A DNA stretch of 64,000 nucleotides from Trypanosoma brucei gambiense DAL972 (Eukaryota > Euglenozoa > Kinetoplastea > Trypanosomatida > Trypanosomatidae). The DNA is taken from contig NC_026743.1 of the NCBI RefSeq assembly GCF_000210295.1, positions 1,054,001 through 1,118,000 of the forward strand, written 5' to 3'. Position 1 is the first letter of the stretch. Each line of letters begins with the position of its first letter. The notes beneath the pieces are model-generated. The model was given only the letters and a program-made list of their open reading frames with translations, was not told where the DNA came from and did no database searches. Position numbers and translations under genes: made by a program. Below, piece after piece: positions 11,087-20,892 of the stretch.

Positions 11087-11647
11087 ATGGGTTTACTATC
11101 GATCATCCGCAAAACGAAGCGGAAAGAGCGCGAGATGCGCATTCTGATGCTTGGATTAGACAACGCAGGGAAGACGACGTGTGTGAAGAAGTTTTGTGGT
11201 AAAGACACGAGTTCGATTAGTCCGACACTTGGGTTTCAAATCACCGCCTTCTCCCTAAATGGGTGCACATTGAACATATGGGATGTTGGTGGTCAGCAGT
11301 CACTCCGCAGTTACTGGCGAAATTACTTCGAGAGCACTGATGGGTTAATATGGGTGGTGGATAGCAACGACGTTGCTCGTTTGGATGACTGCAGGCGAGA
11401 ACTCCACACACTATTACAGGAAGAACGGCTTGCCGGCGCTAGCCTGCTTATCCTTCTAAACAAGCAGGATCTATCAGGTGCCCTTCCTCCCGGAGAGATT
11501 GAACGACACCTTGGAATTGACATTATCCGCAAGGGAAAACGACACGTTTATCTGTGCGCGTGTAGTGCGAAGACAGGTGCTGGCCTGTTGCAGGGAATGG
11601 AGTGGATTGTACAGGATGTATCCAGTAGAATGTATTTTGCGGGGTAG
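11087..11647 (+). CDS. ARL2: ADP-ribosylation factor-like GTPase 2 (ARL2)
   Basis: A complete small GTPase of 186 residues, the family's usual length. It opens with the ARL2 signature MGLLSIIRK, then the P-loop GLDNAGKT (residues 23-30), switch I PTLGF (46-50), switch II DVGGQ (66-70), NKQD (125-128) and a CSAKTG guanine-specificity loop near 160. The run [19 protein letters not shown] is almost identical to human ARL2. ARL2 works with tubulin cofactors in alpha/beta tubulin folding, and in T. brucei it has been linked to tubulin acetylation and cytokinesis. The frame is open upstream to a GTG at 11075, but homology places the start at the ATG 11087. Confidence 0.93.
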   Translation: MGLLSIIRKTKRKEREMRILMLGLDNAGKTTCVKKFCGKDTSSISPTLGFQITAFSLNGCTLNIWDVGGQQSLRSYWRNYFESTDGLIWVVDSNDVARLDDCRRELHTLLQEERLAGASLLILLNKQDLSGALPPGEIERHLGIDIIRKGKRHVYLCACSAKTGAGLLQGMEWIVQDVSSRMYFAG

Positions 11648-11911
11648 GAATCCACAAATACTTGATGCAGGTATAAGTACGCGCGGTTGGTTTATTCAGG
11701 GTTTTTCTCCTTTCCCTTCTCACACCCCGTGTTTTTGTTGTTCAAAAGGGCCCCGATGCCCATACGTGGTATAGCCCCTAATTCTAATATAATTTTGTTA
11801 ATTGCAGCTGTGTAGTCAATCCCGCTCTAATATCCTTTTTAACTGATTTTATAGCTTTGTTTGGAGGAAAGGAAAAGGAAAAGTGGAAGAGGCAGCGGCT
11901 ATTGAGAAACC

Positions 11912-13324
11912 ATGGATTGGGTATTTTTTCTCATGGCGGCCTTGGCGGCCCTTATGGTGTTCGGACTCATCATCCATCTTGTGTCGATTTTCAGTTCTGA
12001 GGGTGACAACAACGATGGTTTCTTCGGGAAGCTTATCATCGTGGTGTCCTTCACGCTTGTCTCCTACAACTTACTTATGCTCCCATACAGTGTTGCAGCT
12101 TTGCAGTATGCAGCACTCATCCCTGAGTCCAAATCGAATGTGCTGTTGCTGTGGACCATTGTTGCTGTCGCCTTGGTGATTTTTGGTCTTGTTATATGCC
12201 CTTTTGTGCTGGTGTACCATGAGGTCGGGAATCACAATAACTCGAATGCTTGGAAGAGAGTGTGCGTGTCTGTAGCTATGACGTTGTTGGTTGTGGTACT
12301 TGCCTCATCTGCATTTTACTGCGGATGGCATTTTGCCGGGTATGCCAACGTCGGATACACGGCGTATTCCACATCAATTCAACCCGTCACAAGCTTCGAG
12401 TCTATCAAGGAGTTCAGTGATCAGTCGCAAGGGGAATCACTCCGTCTTCAGGTGTCGCTTTTCGTTTATCTTATTGCGTTGCTGTGTGCTGCTGGATGGA
12501 TACCTCTGTGCACCTTTGGTGGTATAGGACTAGTAGCCGTCCCACAGGAGTTCTTGCTGTACTTCCGTGATCGACCAAGGCCCATCACTGCTTCCGAATA
12601 CGCCTACCGACGGGAGGAAGTTGCGAGGGAGTCACAGCGCCTTATTGATAAGGGAAGAATGATTGAAGAAACAAGCGCCGAGCATTCGTATGGTGGACAC
12701 GCCAGAAAAGTGCTGGCGTTCAGGCAAGCCGTGAGGGAGTTAGAGGCATACCATACAACGTTAGAAATTTCTTACCACCAACAAGGGGGCAAAGTGTTGC
12801 AGGGTTATCTATGCCTCTTGGCCGGCTTAGTTTTTACGTTTCTATCGATAAGGTGGATTCTATATATAACGTTGAGCAATGTCTCAGACACGCATCCGAT
12901 GTATGGTGGAATGCTTCGCCAACTAAGTGACACTTCACTAACACTGTGTGTAACCGTGTACAGCTGTTTTGCGTTCTACTTACTTTGCTGCACAATAAAA
13001 GGCTGCATTAAACTCGGAGGAAACCTGGCTTTGTACCACATATACCCTGTGGAGGTTAACAAGACGCTTACCACATCATTCCTGTTCAATGCTATACTTT
13101 GCATAATTACTTCTTCCGCTGTGCTGAATCTTTGCGCGGACAGTTTTCCTGTGTACGCTGTGAACAGTGATGTAAGTGTGCTGTTTTCAGTGTTCGTGGC
13201 GAATCTTGCTGTAGTGAAATATGTGGTGAGTTACACACCATATTTTCTTGTTGTTGTTTCATGCCTTGCGTTGATGTGGCTGATCGTCTCCCCCAGGAGG
13301 TACGCTAGAGTCAGTCGGTGGTAA
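11912..13324 (+). CDS. LMBD1: LMBR1 domain-containing multi-pass membrane protein
   Basis: A 470-residue polytopic protein with roughly nine hydrophobic helices. The N-terminal five are followed by a cytosolic charged loop (about 205-285) and then the last four, as in the LMBR1/LMBD1 family (about 470-540 aa). In animals LMBD1 is a lysosomal membrane protein needed for cobalamin export. The assignment rests on topology, on the N-terminal segment followed by a loop rich in Asp and Asn (EGDNNDG), and on overall length. The precise substrate in trypanosomes is not shown by sequence. The ATG at 11912 opens directly into the first membrane helix. LIMR-type relatives are the main alternative. Confidence 0.75.
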   Translation: MDWVFFLMAALAALMVFGLIIHLVSIFSSEGDNNDGFFGKLIIVVSFTLVSYNLLMLPYSVAALQYAALIPESKSNVLLLWTIVAVALVIFGLVICPFVLVYHEVGNHNNSNAWKRVCVSVAMTLLVVVLASSAFYCGWHFAGYANVGYTAYSTSIQPVTSFESIKEFSDQSQGESLRLQVSLFVYLIALLCAAGWIPLCTFGGIGLVAVPQEFLLYFRDRPRPITASEYAYRREEVARESQRLIDKGRMIEETSAEHSYGGHARKVLAFRQAVRELEAYHTTLEISYHQQGGKVLQGYLCLLAGLVFTFLSIRWILYITLSNVSDTHPMYGGMLRQLSDTSLTLCVTVYSCFAFYLLCCTIKGCIKLGGNLALYHIYPVEVNKTLTTSFLFNAILCIITSSAVLNLCADSFPVYAVNSDVSVLFSVFVANLAVVKYVVSYTPYFLVVVSCLALMWLIVSPRRYARVSRW

Positions 13325-13830
13325 AAGCATGGCAAGGTTCTCCATCTTTTTTTCTTCAGTCTTTTGCTTGGAGGATGAATGAATGTGAATGGGAATGGGA
13401 ACGGACTGGTGTGTCAGTGGGTGTAGTCACCAAACTGTTTTGCTTTTCTCACCTCCTTCCCCTTTTTATCTTGTTATGCCGATATGCATTCCTCTGTGCA
13501 TAGTGCACCATTTGTTCCTTGCTTCCCAACCTTTCGCCGTACAACCACGCGATGACTCTAACTTCAACACTACCGTGGGTCATGGCAAAATGGTAACGAA
13601 CAAAGGAAGAACGAAGTGAACCGAAAGTTTATACATGATGATGGAATGCAGTATCCCCCGACATGGACTTTATTTTTTTTTATAGCTCTCTCATTTTTAC
13701 TTTTTGTTGTGTTTACTTCTTTTCGTCTTTCTCTGCTTTTCGTGAATCAGTCGGAAAGAAATTTGCTCACATCTATAGGTGCTTTGAAGCAGGGTCATCT
13801 CCCAGGTTCCCACTGCGACGAGCTGCAAGT
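13325..13830 (+). promoter_or_regulatory. Spacer with strong spliced-leader acceptor before coatomer zeta
   Basis: A long T-rich tract runs from about 13670 to 13740 and is followed by AG at 13749-13750. The in-frame ATG at 13663 lies before this tract and so outside the mature mRNA, which supports translation starting at 13831. Confidence 0.65.
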
Positions 13831-14382
13831 ATGGAGTACATGCATCATATTCAGGGCGTGGTCGTCCTCAATGACTCAGGTAACCGCGTATTTGTCAAGT
13901 ATTATCTCAACGAAGATATGAAAGCACGTGGTGTGCTGACAACGTTAGAAAAACAACGCGCCTTGGAACGCGTTATATATGACGCCGTTTCGGCGCCCAA
14001 ACGCAATTGGGCGGCATCAAAGGACGGAGACATCGTGCTTCACGATGTTCACAGTATACTGTTCCATGTTTGGGGCAGTATAACGTTCGCAATTGTTGGT
14101 GACATTAAGGAAAATGAAATGGTTATGCACACCGTTCTTCGATGCATTGTTGACGCCCTGCAGCGGATACTGAAAACGCAAGACATCACTCACAAAGGTA
14201 TATTGGAGAAATACGATGCGCTTGTACTGGCAGTGGACGAGGTAATAGACGACGGCATTGTTCTTGAGACGTCCGCACAGAACGTTGCTGATGATGTCGC
14301 ACCATTCATGGCGGATGCCGAGACCGATACGGCTCGTTCGGCGCTCAGCAAGGTCAACGAATACCTTAAGGAGAATCTTTAA
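13831..14382 (+). CDS. Coatomer zeta subunit (COPI)
   Basis: A 183-residue longin-fold protein of normal zeta-COP length. It starts with a strand of the type HIQGVVVLNDSGNRVFVKYY, matching the family's ILILDNDGDR...KYY opening. It continues with KQRALERVIYDAV, a GDIVL strand and a hydrophobic central strand (ITFAIVGDIKENEMV), and ends with an amphipathic helix region containing VDEVIDDGIVLET, the conserved LDExxDxGxIxET block. It should pair with gamma-COP in the F-subcomplex of COPI and act in Golgi to ER and intra-Golgi transport. A frame extension to 13663 is poly-Phe sequence upstream of the splice acceptor and is excluded. Confidence 0.92.
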   Translation: MEYMHHIQGVVVLNDSGNRVFVKYYLNEDMKARGVLTTLEKQRALERVIYDAVSAPKRNWAASKDGDIVLHDVHSILFHVWGSITFAIVGDIKENEMVMHTVLRCIVDALQRILKTQDITHKGILEKYDALVLAVDEVIDDGIVLETSAQNVADDVAPFMADAETDTARSALSKVNEYLKENL

Positions 14383-14787
14383 GGATGGTTTTAGGACATA
14401 CTCTCATAAAAGGGCGCAGCAAAGAATGTGCCGAGAAGTTCGTGTGGGGTATCGCAGTTGGGTTGTTCCCACTTGCAACAGTCCTTGTTTGGCCAACGAA
14501 ACGAAAGCACGGGTACTGGTGCGTGAATAAATGATTGGTAAAAATGCGGCGTCATTACTGAAGTGAGCTTTTTATCCGCCCTCCCCACACACACCTTCCT
14601 GCTATCATCATTTTTATTGGCATATCGTCCTCTCCCGTTGCTTCTATTGGCCTCGCCAAGCATTCATTTCTATCCGTTGTTGCGATACCTTTTTTTTTCT
14701 CGGACACATTCAGGGGCATCCGCTAGACACGTGTAAGGAAGCAAAAACAGGCAGAGAAGTGTGTAGGTGCGGTTGGAAGGCGAAAAA
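14383..14787 (+). promoter_or_regulatory. Spacer with splice acceptor for the 14788 gene
   Basis: A T-tract at 14690-14699 is followed by AG at 14712-14713, 74 bases before the ATG. No gene seen. Confidence 0.5.
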
Positions 14788-15393
14788 ATGCGGTCAACAG
14801 CTCCTCTTTTCATGGCCCAGGGCATTTGGGCAGGGTTCCGCTACTACCTTGGTCACTTCTTTTACCCCAACATGTACAGGGAGTATCTCTCAGTCCAGAA
14901 CGCCCACAAAATTGAGCGGGCGCTGCGCATCCAAACTGCCATCAAAGCAAACAGGGTGGACTATCGTGCCCTACTTGCTCTTCCTGTGACGGACCATGCG
15001 CATCCATACAAAATGGAATACCCTTGGGAAAAGGTCATTAACACGGACAAAAGTAAACTTAGTGGGTACGGAAAGTGGTACGCTAGCAAAATTATGTGTT
15101 TCTACGAAGGCCTGCAATACCATAAATATGGCTGCCTTCAGGATGATCTCATCAATGCACATGGCTGGTGGAACCGTGCTGCCCGTACCCGCGCCCCACA
15201 GGACAAAATCGTACACGGAGACCGCCGTGTGATGAGGGCCCGTGTGCTTCGCGACAAATACATTTATGAGCCGAAGAGCCGCTGGGTACACCCAATCGAC
15301 AACGTGGCATACTTCGGTCCGTACGTAATGATGGTGTGTGACGAGTGGGAGGAAAAGTGGGGATTTTTCGCGGGGCAGGAGGTAGAGTACTGA
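14788..15393 (+). CDS. Aromatic-rich basic protein (201 aa), probably a mitochondrial complex subunit
   Basis: Very rich in Tyr, Trp, Arg and Lys, with no clear membrane helix apart from a weak hydrophobic stretch near the N-terminus. The first 30 residues are basic and lack acidic residues (MRSTAPLFMAQGIWAGFRYY), suiting a mitochondrial presequence. Motifs such as HGWWNRAARTR and EWEEKWGFFAG resemble the composition of supernumerary respiratory-chain or mitoribosome subunits of kinetoplastids, but I cannot assign one. The start is the ATG at 14788; the frame is open seven codons further from a GTG. Confidence 0.75.
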   Translation: MRSTAPLFMAQGIWAGFRYYLGHFFYPNMYREYLSVQNAHKIERALRIQTAIKANRVDYRALLALPVTDHAHPYKMEYPWEKVINTDKSKLSGYGKWYASKIMCFYEGLQYHKYGCLQDDLINAHGWWNRAARTRAPQDKIVHGDRRVMRARVLRDKYIYEPKSRWVHPIDNVAYFGPYVMMVCDEWEEKWGFFAGQEVEY

Positions 15394-16008
15394 TAGCAGC
15401 TCCATTGGTGGTATATAGGGGTGGGGCATGCCGATGGTGGTAGAAGTGTGGGCGAGAAGAAAAATAATGAGGGTCACTGGTGACGGTGGTGTTGGATTAC
15501 TTCTTCCCCCCTCCCCCCTCAATTGCCCTTTTCCCCTACTGCATCGGTGATTACTGATGAAAGTTAGGAATTTAGGAGGTCCACGTATTGTGAACCGAAA
15601 TGTGGGTTGATTGATGTTATGGTATGTTATGTTATTTTTTTCGTTACTTACTCACATGTAACTATCGCTATCGATATTAATACACATGCATATTATTTTT
15701 TTTGTTACATTGAATGGAGTTGGGAGTTTGGGTGGGTAAATAATATTTGTCAAAGTTGCGTAGGCTCCCTCGACGGATGTCTACACGCCGTTGGTGCGTC
15801 CCGTGACCGGACTGATCTTCCCTTACCTTTGTTCTTGTATTCGTTCCTTTCGCCACCTTATTCTTTTTGCCACTTTCCGCACCTTAAGCCCCACAGTCCT
15901 GTTATTGCTTATAGCGTAGTATCACGTTTTCCACATTCAAGGTGTGGACAGAGCTGAGGAATCGAGATATATTCGTAGGAGAGTGAGATAGGGCGGAGGA
16001 GCGTCTCG
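15394..16008 (+). other. Intergenic spacer, T-rich
   Basis: Holds short TTATG repeats near 15617-15635 and a pyrimidine-rich stretch at about 15823-15880 with AG at 15887-15888, a candidate splice acceptor for the 16009 gene. No gene seen. Confidence 0.45.
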
Positions 16009-16836
16009 ATGCAGAAGCTTGCTGATCGCGACGAAATTGCCCTTGCGGTGACAAGCGATGCGTATTCGGTGTCTGGTTTGATCGAGCAGGACAGACAGTA
16101 CAACATCGCATGTAGAAACCTCCGGCGACTGGACCAGCTCGAAAAGGATCAGGAGTACGAGTGGAAGGCGTTTAACGACTCCAAAAAGCAGTGGCTTCGA
16201 CGTGCGAGACTAAAGACTGCCATGAGTGGCATTGTACAAACGGAGCACCTTCACCGCAAGTACAATGATATATGCAGTGCGCACAAGGAGGAACTGGAGT
16301 CGTACAGATTGGCGACACGAAAGGATGTGTTGCGCCAACCCGTTGCGATGTCATCGCTTTCGGTGGCCGTGCGCACCTTGGGGGATCGTCTTATGCGAGC
16401 CAACCTTACCGGTAGTGCGTTGGATATGCAAAACATGTACGACACGCTACAACAGGAAGAAAGGGAAGAGGCGGTGAACCGCAAACATGAAACTATTGAA
16501 CGAAAGGTCGCAAAAAAGAAACATCTCCTGGACGAAAAGGAAGCTTCAGCTTATAGGAAGGTGCTTCTTGCGGAACGTTTGGGCAAACGGCGTGGAGAAG
16601 AAAATATGCAGGCTCTCGCCGCGAACCTAGAACACAAAGAGGATCAGATGGCTTCAGCACATTTTAGACAGAGAATCGCACCCTATTTTCCATTAGTGAA
16701 GGGCCGCGCGTTTGGCAGGGCACAGAAGCATGTGGCTTCGCGCGGCACGCAGCTAAAAACGAGCTTGAATAAGGGCCATTTCCACGTACCCTCACTTTGT
16801 GGTCTCTACGGGGGCCTCCTGGAGGTGGAACAGTGA
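16009..16836 (+). CDS. Helical charged protein (275 aa), possibly cytoskeletal
   Basis: Mostly alpha-helical and charged, with likely coiled coil at about residues 35-75, 80-105 and 145-205 (EEREEAVNRKHETIERK region). The C-terminal 60 residues are basic and turn-rich. No signal peptide or membrane segment. The helical, Arg/Glu/Gln-rich composition resembles small axonemal or microtubule-inner proteins, but that is a guess from composition alone. The ATG at 16009 is the first in frame after the upstream pyrimidine tract. Confidence 0.75.
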   Translation: MQKLADRDEIALAVTSDAYSVSGLIEQDRQYNIACRNLRRLDQLEKDQEYEWKAFNDSKKQWLRRARLKTAMSGIVQTEHLHRKYNDICSAHKEELESYRLATRKDVLRQPVAMSSLSVAVRTLGDRLMRANLTGSALDMQNMYDTLQQEEREEAVNRKHETIERKVAKKKHLLDEKEASAYRKVLLAERLGKRRGEENMQALAANLEHKEDQMASAHFRQRIAPYFPLVKGRAFGRAQKHVASRGTQLKTSLNKGHFHVPSLCGLYGGLLEVEQ

Positions 16837-17270
16837 AGTTTTTCCAAATAAAAGGCGAGTATCCGTTGGTTTCCACCCCCCAAAGTATGTAAAAAAAATT
16901 GTAACCATTATTTTCATCTCTTTTACTCAACGAAGCACGAAAGGGACGGGGAGAGAAGGGCATCGTCTATGTAACCATTGCAGAGCTCGCTTCCTTTTAG
17001 AACGTTGAATCCAATTTATCCATTAACAGTGCGGCATATCTTTGTGCAGTTTTCTTTCCACGGAGCATGTTATTCGTGGATGCTTCCCTTGACAGAAGGC
17101 CGTTTTTTTTTTTGTTGCAATCGCGCAGCTACTGATGCCTGTTCTTATCGGCAACAACGCCCGAACCCACCAACTCTATTTCCCTCTTGTATCGCTGTGC
17201 GCGGTAAATGCCCGCGCGTACGCGTAGCGTTTACATGTAAAAGACGTTTGCCCCACCCTTAGCACGCGAT
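16837..17270 (+). promoter_or_regulatory. Spacer with splice acceptor for the potassium transporter gene
   Basis: A T11 tract begins at 17103 and is followed by AG at 17127-17128, an obvious trans-splicing signal, 142 bases before the ATG at 17271. No gene seen. Confidence 0.55.
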
Positions 17271-19070
17271 ATGGCCAGTCAAGAAGAAACGGTTTCTTCT
17301 CCGATCTGTGTATCAAACAGGATCGCATCAACTGGTCTTGTAGGTTTGGAGGTGGGCGCCACTTCACCCGTGAGGGACCGGGCACACCAGGGCGGCGCGC
17401 ATGTGAGGTTGGACCGAGGACTCAGGGAGTGTGAGGATGCTGGTGAGGTTCCTTGCTTTAACAGTCGGATTGGGGCGAAGACCACTCTGTCGGCCATATC
17501 GGAACTACTTGAGTTGAAAACCGGTGCTGGACTCTCCCTCACAGAAGCACAGGAGTGTCTTGTTCGGCGGATCAACTTTATAAGGAGGCATTACATCTAT
17601 TTGCATGCAGCATATATAATGCTGATTGCTCTTACTGGGGCCACTGCGCTATGTTACACCGAGGACAATCTGGCCTTCGTCGACGCCCTGTTCGCAGCAA
17701 TGTCTGCCGTGTGCTGCTGTGGGTTGAGCACTGTGGAGGTTGCAGAATGGAAAGCGGAAACGCATGCCTTCCTCCACGTAATGATGCTGGCAGGTGGAGC
17801 GATCTTAACAAGTGCCTACCAACCCCTGCTCCGGTTGTGGGCGGTTAGTAAACTCTGCCCGATGCTCGAAGGAGACACAAAGGATTCTGATGGTGGAAAC
17901 GCGCTTGGAGGCAATTACCTGAGTAAATCAATGCGGTTGTGGTACGCGTCTGCATTGTGTGTCGTCACGACGCTTATGTATGTGATCCTCGTGCACATAA
18001 GCCTAGCGTTCTTTCTCGGAATGTTCAATCGATCAAATTTGAGGGTTCCCGATGTTGTTCTGCTGGCGGTTGCCTCCTTTCATGGCGCTATCTTTACTCC
18101 CATGGAGCCCTATGTCGATGACCCGGCAGTTGTAGCGGTGGCCAGCGTCGGCTGTGCACTGGGGTTTACGATGTTTCCCGTGCTGCTGCGCTGTTTCCTG
18201 CGCATGGAGTGGTTTTTCTTCAGCGGTGTGAAACGGCTTTTTTCCAGCTTCAGACAGACGTCAACTGTACGACAACGAAGTCTCTTTCCTGCGGATAATG
18301 GTGAGGAGGCGGCGCTCCTCGGTTGCGTTGACGCGCCACTGAAGAAAGGTGCTAAGGAAGGCGAGTTCGAAGGTGGAGTTAAGGGATACAGCACGTGGGA
18401 CAGGGCTTTCTGCGACATCTTAAAAAGCAAGCAGCCCGCGTCGATGCACACATTTTTGTTCGACCTGAGGGAGACTGTCTACTTGGGCGTTGCTTGGGTG
18501 GTCATCACAGTTATAGCGGCGGCCCCCTTTTGGTTTCAGCAGTGGAGTGGCGATGGCTTACTGGCTCCATATTCAGAACCATACAAAGTGTTTCTTGCTC
18601 TCTGCCAGGCTGCTATCGTTCGGTTTGGTGGTGCATCTTTTCTATCGTGCTTGGATTACAGTGACTCTCACATTGCGATTACGATAATGGCGATGTATGT
18701 GCCTCCCATACCTGTTCCGACGTATCGTGTCTATAAGAAGTGGAAGTCGGTTCCTCTTGCGTACGTCATCAGACCATTCACCTCGCGCAAATTTTGGTTA
18801 TTTGTTGCCGTATTTTGTATTCTTATCTTTGAGGAGGAGTGGCCAGATGGTCCGGACGCTCCTTACTACGACATGATAACCCGAACAATGTTTGAGGTTG
18901 TGAGTGCCTTCTCGGGTTGTGGATTATCACTTCCTCCACGGTGGTCAGCACTCTCTTTTAGTGGGACACTGGGTGTTTTCAGTAAACTCGTGATAGTGGC
19001 GGTAATGTTTGCTGGCCGCCACTATACTGTGGATTTCAGCATTGATATTGGTTTCAATTCGCTGCCGTGA
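17271..19070 (+). CDS. HKT1: HKT/Trk-type potassium transporter
   Basis: A 599-residue polytopic protein with four membrane-pore-membrane units. A polar N-terminal tail of about 100 residues precedes the first unit. Pore loops are recognisable at MSAVCCCGLSTVE (P1), VASFHGAIFTP (P2), IVRFGGASFLSC (P3) and FEVVSAFSGCGLSLP (P4); P1 and P4 keep the filter glycine, while P2 and P3 are less regular. A long hydrophilic loop (about 335-395) separates the second and third units. The family moves K+ (and Na+ in some members) across membranes. A T. brucei Trk/HKT-type K+ transporter has been described, and this gene fits it; the identity is recalled, not searched. The ATG at 17271 is supported by the acceptor at 17127-17128. 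Confidence 0.85.
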   Translation: MASQEETVSSPICVSNRIASTGLVGLEVGATSPVRDRAHQGGAHVRLDRGLRECEDAGEVPCFNSRIGAKTTLSAISELLELKTGAGLSLTEAQECLVRRINFIRRHYIYLHAAYIMLIALTGATALCYTEDNLAFVDALFAAMSAVCCCGLSTVEVAEWKAETHAFLHVMMLAGGAILTSAYQPLLRLWAVSKLCPMLEGDTKDSDGGNALGGNYLSKSMRLWYASALCVVTTLMYVILVHISLAFFLGMFNRSNLRVPDVVLLAVASFHGAIFTPMEPYVDDPAVVAVASVGCALGFTMFPVLLRCFLRMEWFFFSGVKRLFSSFRQTSTVRQRSLFPADNGEEAALLGCVDAPLKKGAKEGEFEGGVKGYSTWDRAFCDILKSKQPASMHTFLFDLRETVYLGVAWVVITVIAAAPFWFQQWSGDGLLAPYSEPYKVFLALCQAAIVRFGGASFLSCLDYSDSHIAITIMAMYVPPIPVPTYRVYKKWKSVPLAYVIRPFTSRKFWLFVAVFCILIFEEEWPDGPDAPYYDMITRTMFEVVSAFSGCGLSLPPRWSALSFSGTLGVFSKLVIVAVMFAGRHYTVDFSIDIGFNSLP

Positions 19071-19558
19071 GTTCTGTGGCTTTTGATCAGAACGATGCAA
19101 GTCGATTTGACGACGTTTAAAAAAGCTACATGAATTGTGTGCCCCTTTCCTGCATCAAAATTCGAAGTGAGGGGCGAATAACCCTACTCGCAAAGAGGCT
19201 GCACCTGTGCCGCGTTACACTGGTACTGATGGCTGGTTGTCTTTGTGTTGTCGTGCATCCTGTGCCTCTCGCTATTCCTGCCGTTTGTAAAAAGAAATAC
19301 TTCACGCTTAGGAGGATATCTTGGAGGCGTTTTCACAATGCAGATCTTTCCTGTGCTCTCGATTCCCGCCTCGCCACACACTCACTGTTTATTCTCAGTA
19401 CTCTTTCAGTTATTCTTTTCGCCACGAGTGTATTACTAACCAGTTTAGTAAATAAAGCAGAGGTGAAAAGTGGTAAGATTGTTACGTGAGCGCCCCCGTG
19501 AAGAAACAAGGAAGGTTGAAGTGTCATATTTTATCGGTTCCTAATATATATTTTTGGT
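19071..19558 (+). other. Intergenic spacer
   Basis: Pyrimidine-rich stretches at about 19400-19425 and the AG at 19441-19442 could serve prohibitin trans-splicing. A 119-codon ATG frame at 19130-19489 overlaps these signals and lacks any motif, so I treat it as UTR. Confidence 0.45.
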
Positions 19559-20446
19559 ATGTCCCGGGCACCTCCACCACCGGACTTTTCACGAATTGCT
19601 GCTGAAATCCGCAAGAGGTTGGGTAATTTTGGTGATATCGCGGGGCTTACAGCTCTGGTCGGTTTTGGGGGCTTGGTTTGTGCAGGTTTGTACAAATCCA
19701 TTTACTTCGTTGATGGCGGCTGCTGCGCGGTCAAGTTTAATGCCATCACAGGTCTGAAAAACCGAACGTACGGCGAGGGAGCCAACTTCGCCATCCCGTT
19801 TCTTGAAACTCCTGTTGTGTTCGATATCCGAAATAAGCCAACAGAAGTGCTGACTGCAACTGGGAGTCGTGACCTGCAGACGGTCAACTTGGCTGTACGT
19901 GTCCTCTACCAGCCGCACGTGAGCGCCCTCCCCGACATATACCGTAACGTTGGAATGGAATATGCAGAAACTGTGTTGCCATCGCTGGTGAACGAGATTA
20001 TTCGCGCCGTAATAGCACAGTTCAACGCCTCGGATTTGCTGGTGAAGCGCCCGGAGGTGAGCAACCGGATTGGGGTAATGTTGGCCGAACGTGCCAAGCG
20101 GTTTCATATTGACATTACGGATGTCTCCATTACCCAAATGAGTTTTGGTAAGGAATACACGAGTGCTGTAGAGGCGAAACAGGTCGCCCAGCAGATGGCG
20201 GAACGAGCGAAGTGGCGTGTTGAACAAGCGGAACAGGAAAAGGAAGGCGCAATTTTGTTGGCGAAGGGTGAAGCGGAGGCGGCCAAGCTTATTGGAATGG
20301 CCGTGCAGAAGAACCCAGCCTTTATTACGCTGCGAAGCCTTGAGGCGTCCAGGACTATTGCCGATCTCATGCGACAGAAGGGGTCTGGAAGCTTCTACAT
20401 CGACAGTGATACCTTGTCTCTGAACACCCAAACTATTGGACATTAG
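19559..20446 (+). CDS. PHB2: Prohibitin 2, mitochondrial inner membrane
   Basis: A full-length (295 aa) member of the prohibitin family. A short N-terminal region is followed by a hydrophobic segment (about residues 27-45) that anchors the protein in the inner mitochondrial membrane. The PHB (SPFH) domain follows at about 46-205, with DGGCCAVKFN, the VNLAVRVLY block and an ITDVSITQMSFGKEYT block. The C-terminal coiled coil (about 200-255, AEQEKEGAILLAKGEAEAA) assembles the ring with PHB1. The extended N-terminus before the membrane helix points to PHB2 instead of PHB1. The complex stabilises inner-membrane proteins and cristae. The ATG at 19559 agrees with family alignment. Confidence 0.92.
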   Translation: MSRAPPPPDFSRIAAEIRKRLGNFGDIAGLTALVGFGGLVCAGLYKSIYFVDGGCCAVKFNAITGLKNRTYGEGANFAIPFLETPVVFDIRNKPTEVLTATGSRDLQTVNLAVRVLYQPHVSALPDIYRNVGMEYAETVLPSLVNEIIRAVIAQFNASDLLVKRPEVSNRIGVMLAERAKRFHIDITDVSITQMSFGKEYTSAVEAKQVAQQMAERAKWRVEQAEQEKEGAILLAKGEAEAAKLIGMAVQKNPAFITLRSLEASRTIADLMRQKGSGSFYIDSDTLSLNTQTIGH

Positions 20447-20892
20447 AGGGCATCTTTAGGAACTTCGGTTTGCGCATGCGTTTGGTGAATCTTAGCGGAA
20501 CTGCTTCCACTCCTCTTAGCAATGAGTAGGTTGTCAATGACTCCTTTTGTCTTTCTTCGGCGTGCGTGGTATTGTTTCGTATGGCTGGAGGCTGGATGGC
20601 GAGATCGGTAAAAACCTACCACACATCGTGGAAACTCTGTTAACAGCTAAAAGGGTTGTGTTTTTCTCACTTGTGGATGACGGGCAAAGCAAACCAAAAA
20701 CACTTTCAGTATTGACGACATTCATACACTTACTTATCCGCTTGTTTGTGCCTTCCTGTCCGTATGTACCGCCGCTAACTGCCGCACTTTTCATAGACTT
20801 ATCTATTATTATTATTGCCGTGCTCCTGAACGTTTTCCGCACAAAATAAGCTAGTAGCGCTTTGTCAGAGTTGCTTAGATACATTATAGGCC
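20447..20892 (+). other. Intergenic spacer
   Basis: A 100-codon open frame at 20547-20849 has no motif. A run of ATT triplets lies at 20802-20815. The 3' UTR of prohibitin and 5' signals of the next gene must lie here. Confidence 0.4.

Noticed and set aside
13663..13830. N-terminal extension of coatomer zeta
   Set aside because: Poly-Phe sequence encoded by the pyrimidine tract, upstream of the splice acceptor at 13749-13750, absent from the family.
19130..19489. 119-codon ATG frame between HKT1 and prohibitin 2
   Set aside because: It overlaps the likely prohibitin splice signals and the HKT1 3' UTR, and has no recognisable domain.
19589..20443. 284-codon minus-strand open frame antisense to prohibitin 2
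   Set aside because: It is the exact shadow of a strongly conserved gene, has no motif, and lies on the non-coding strand of a plus-strand unit.
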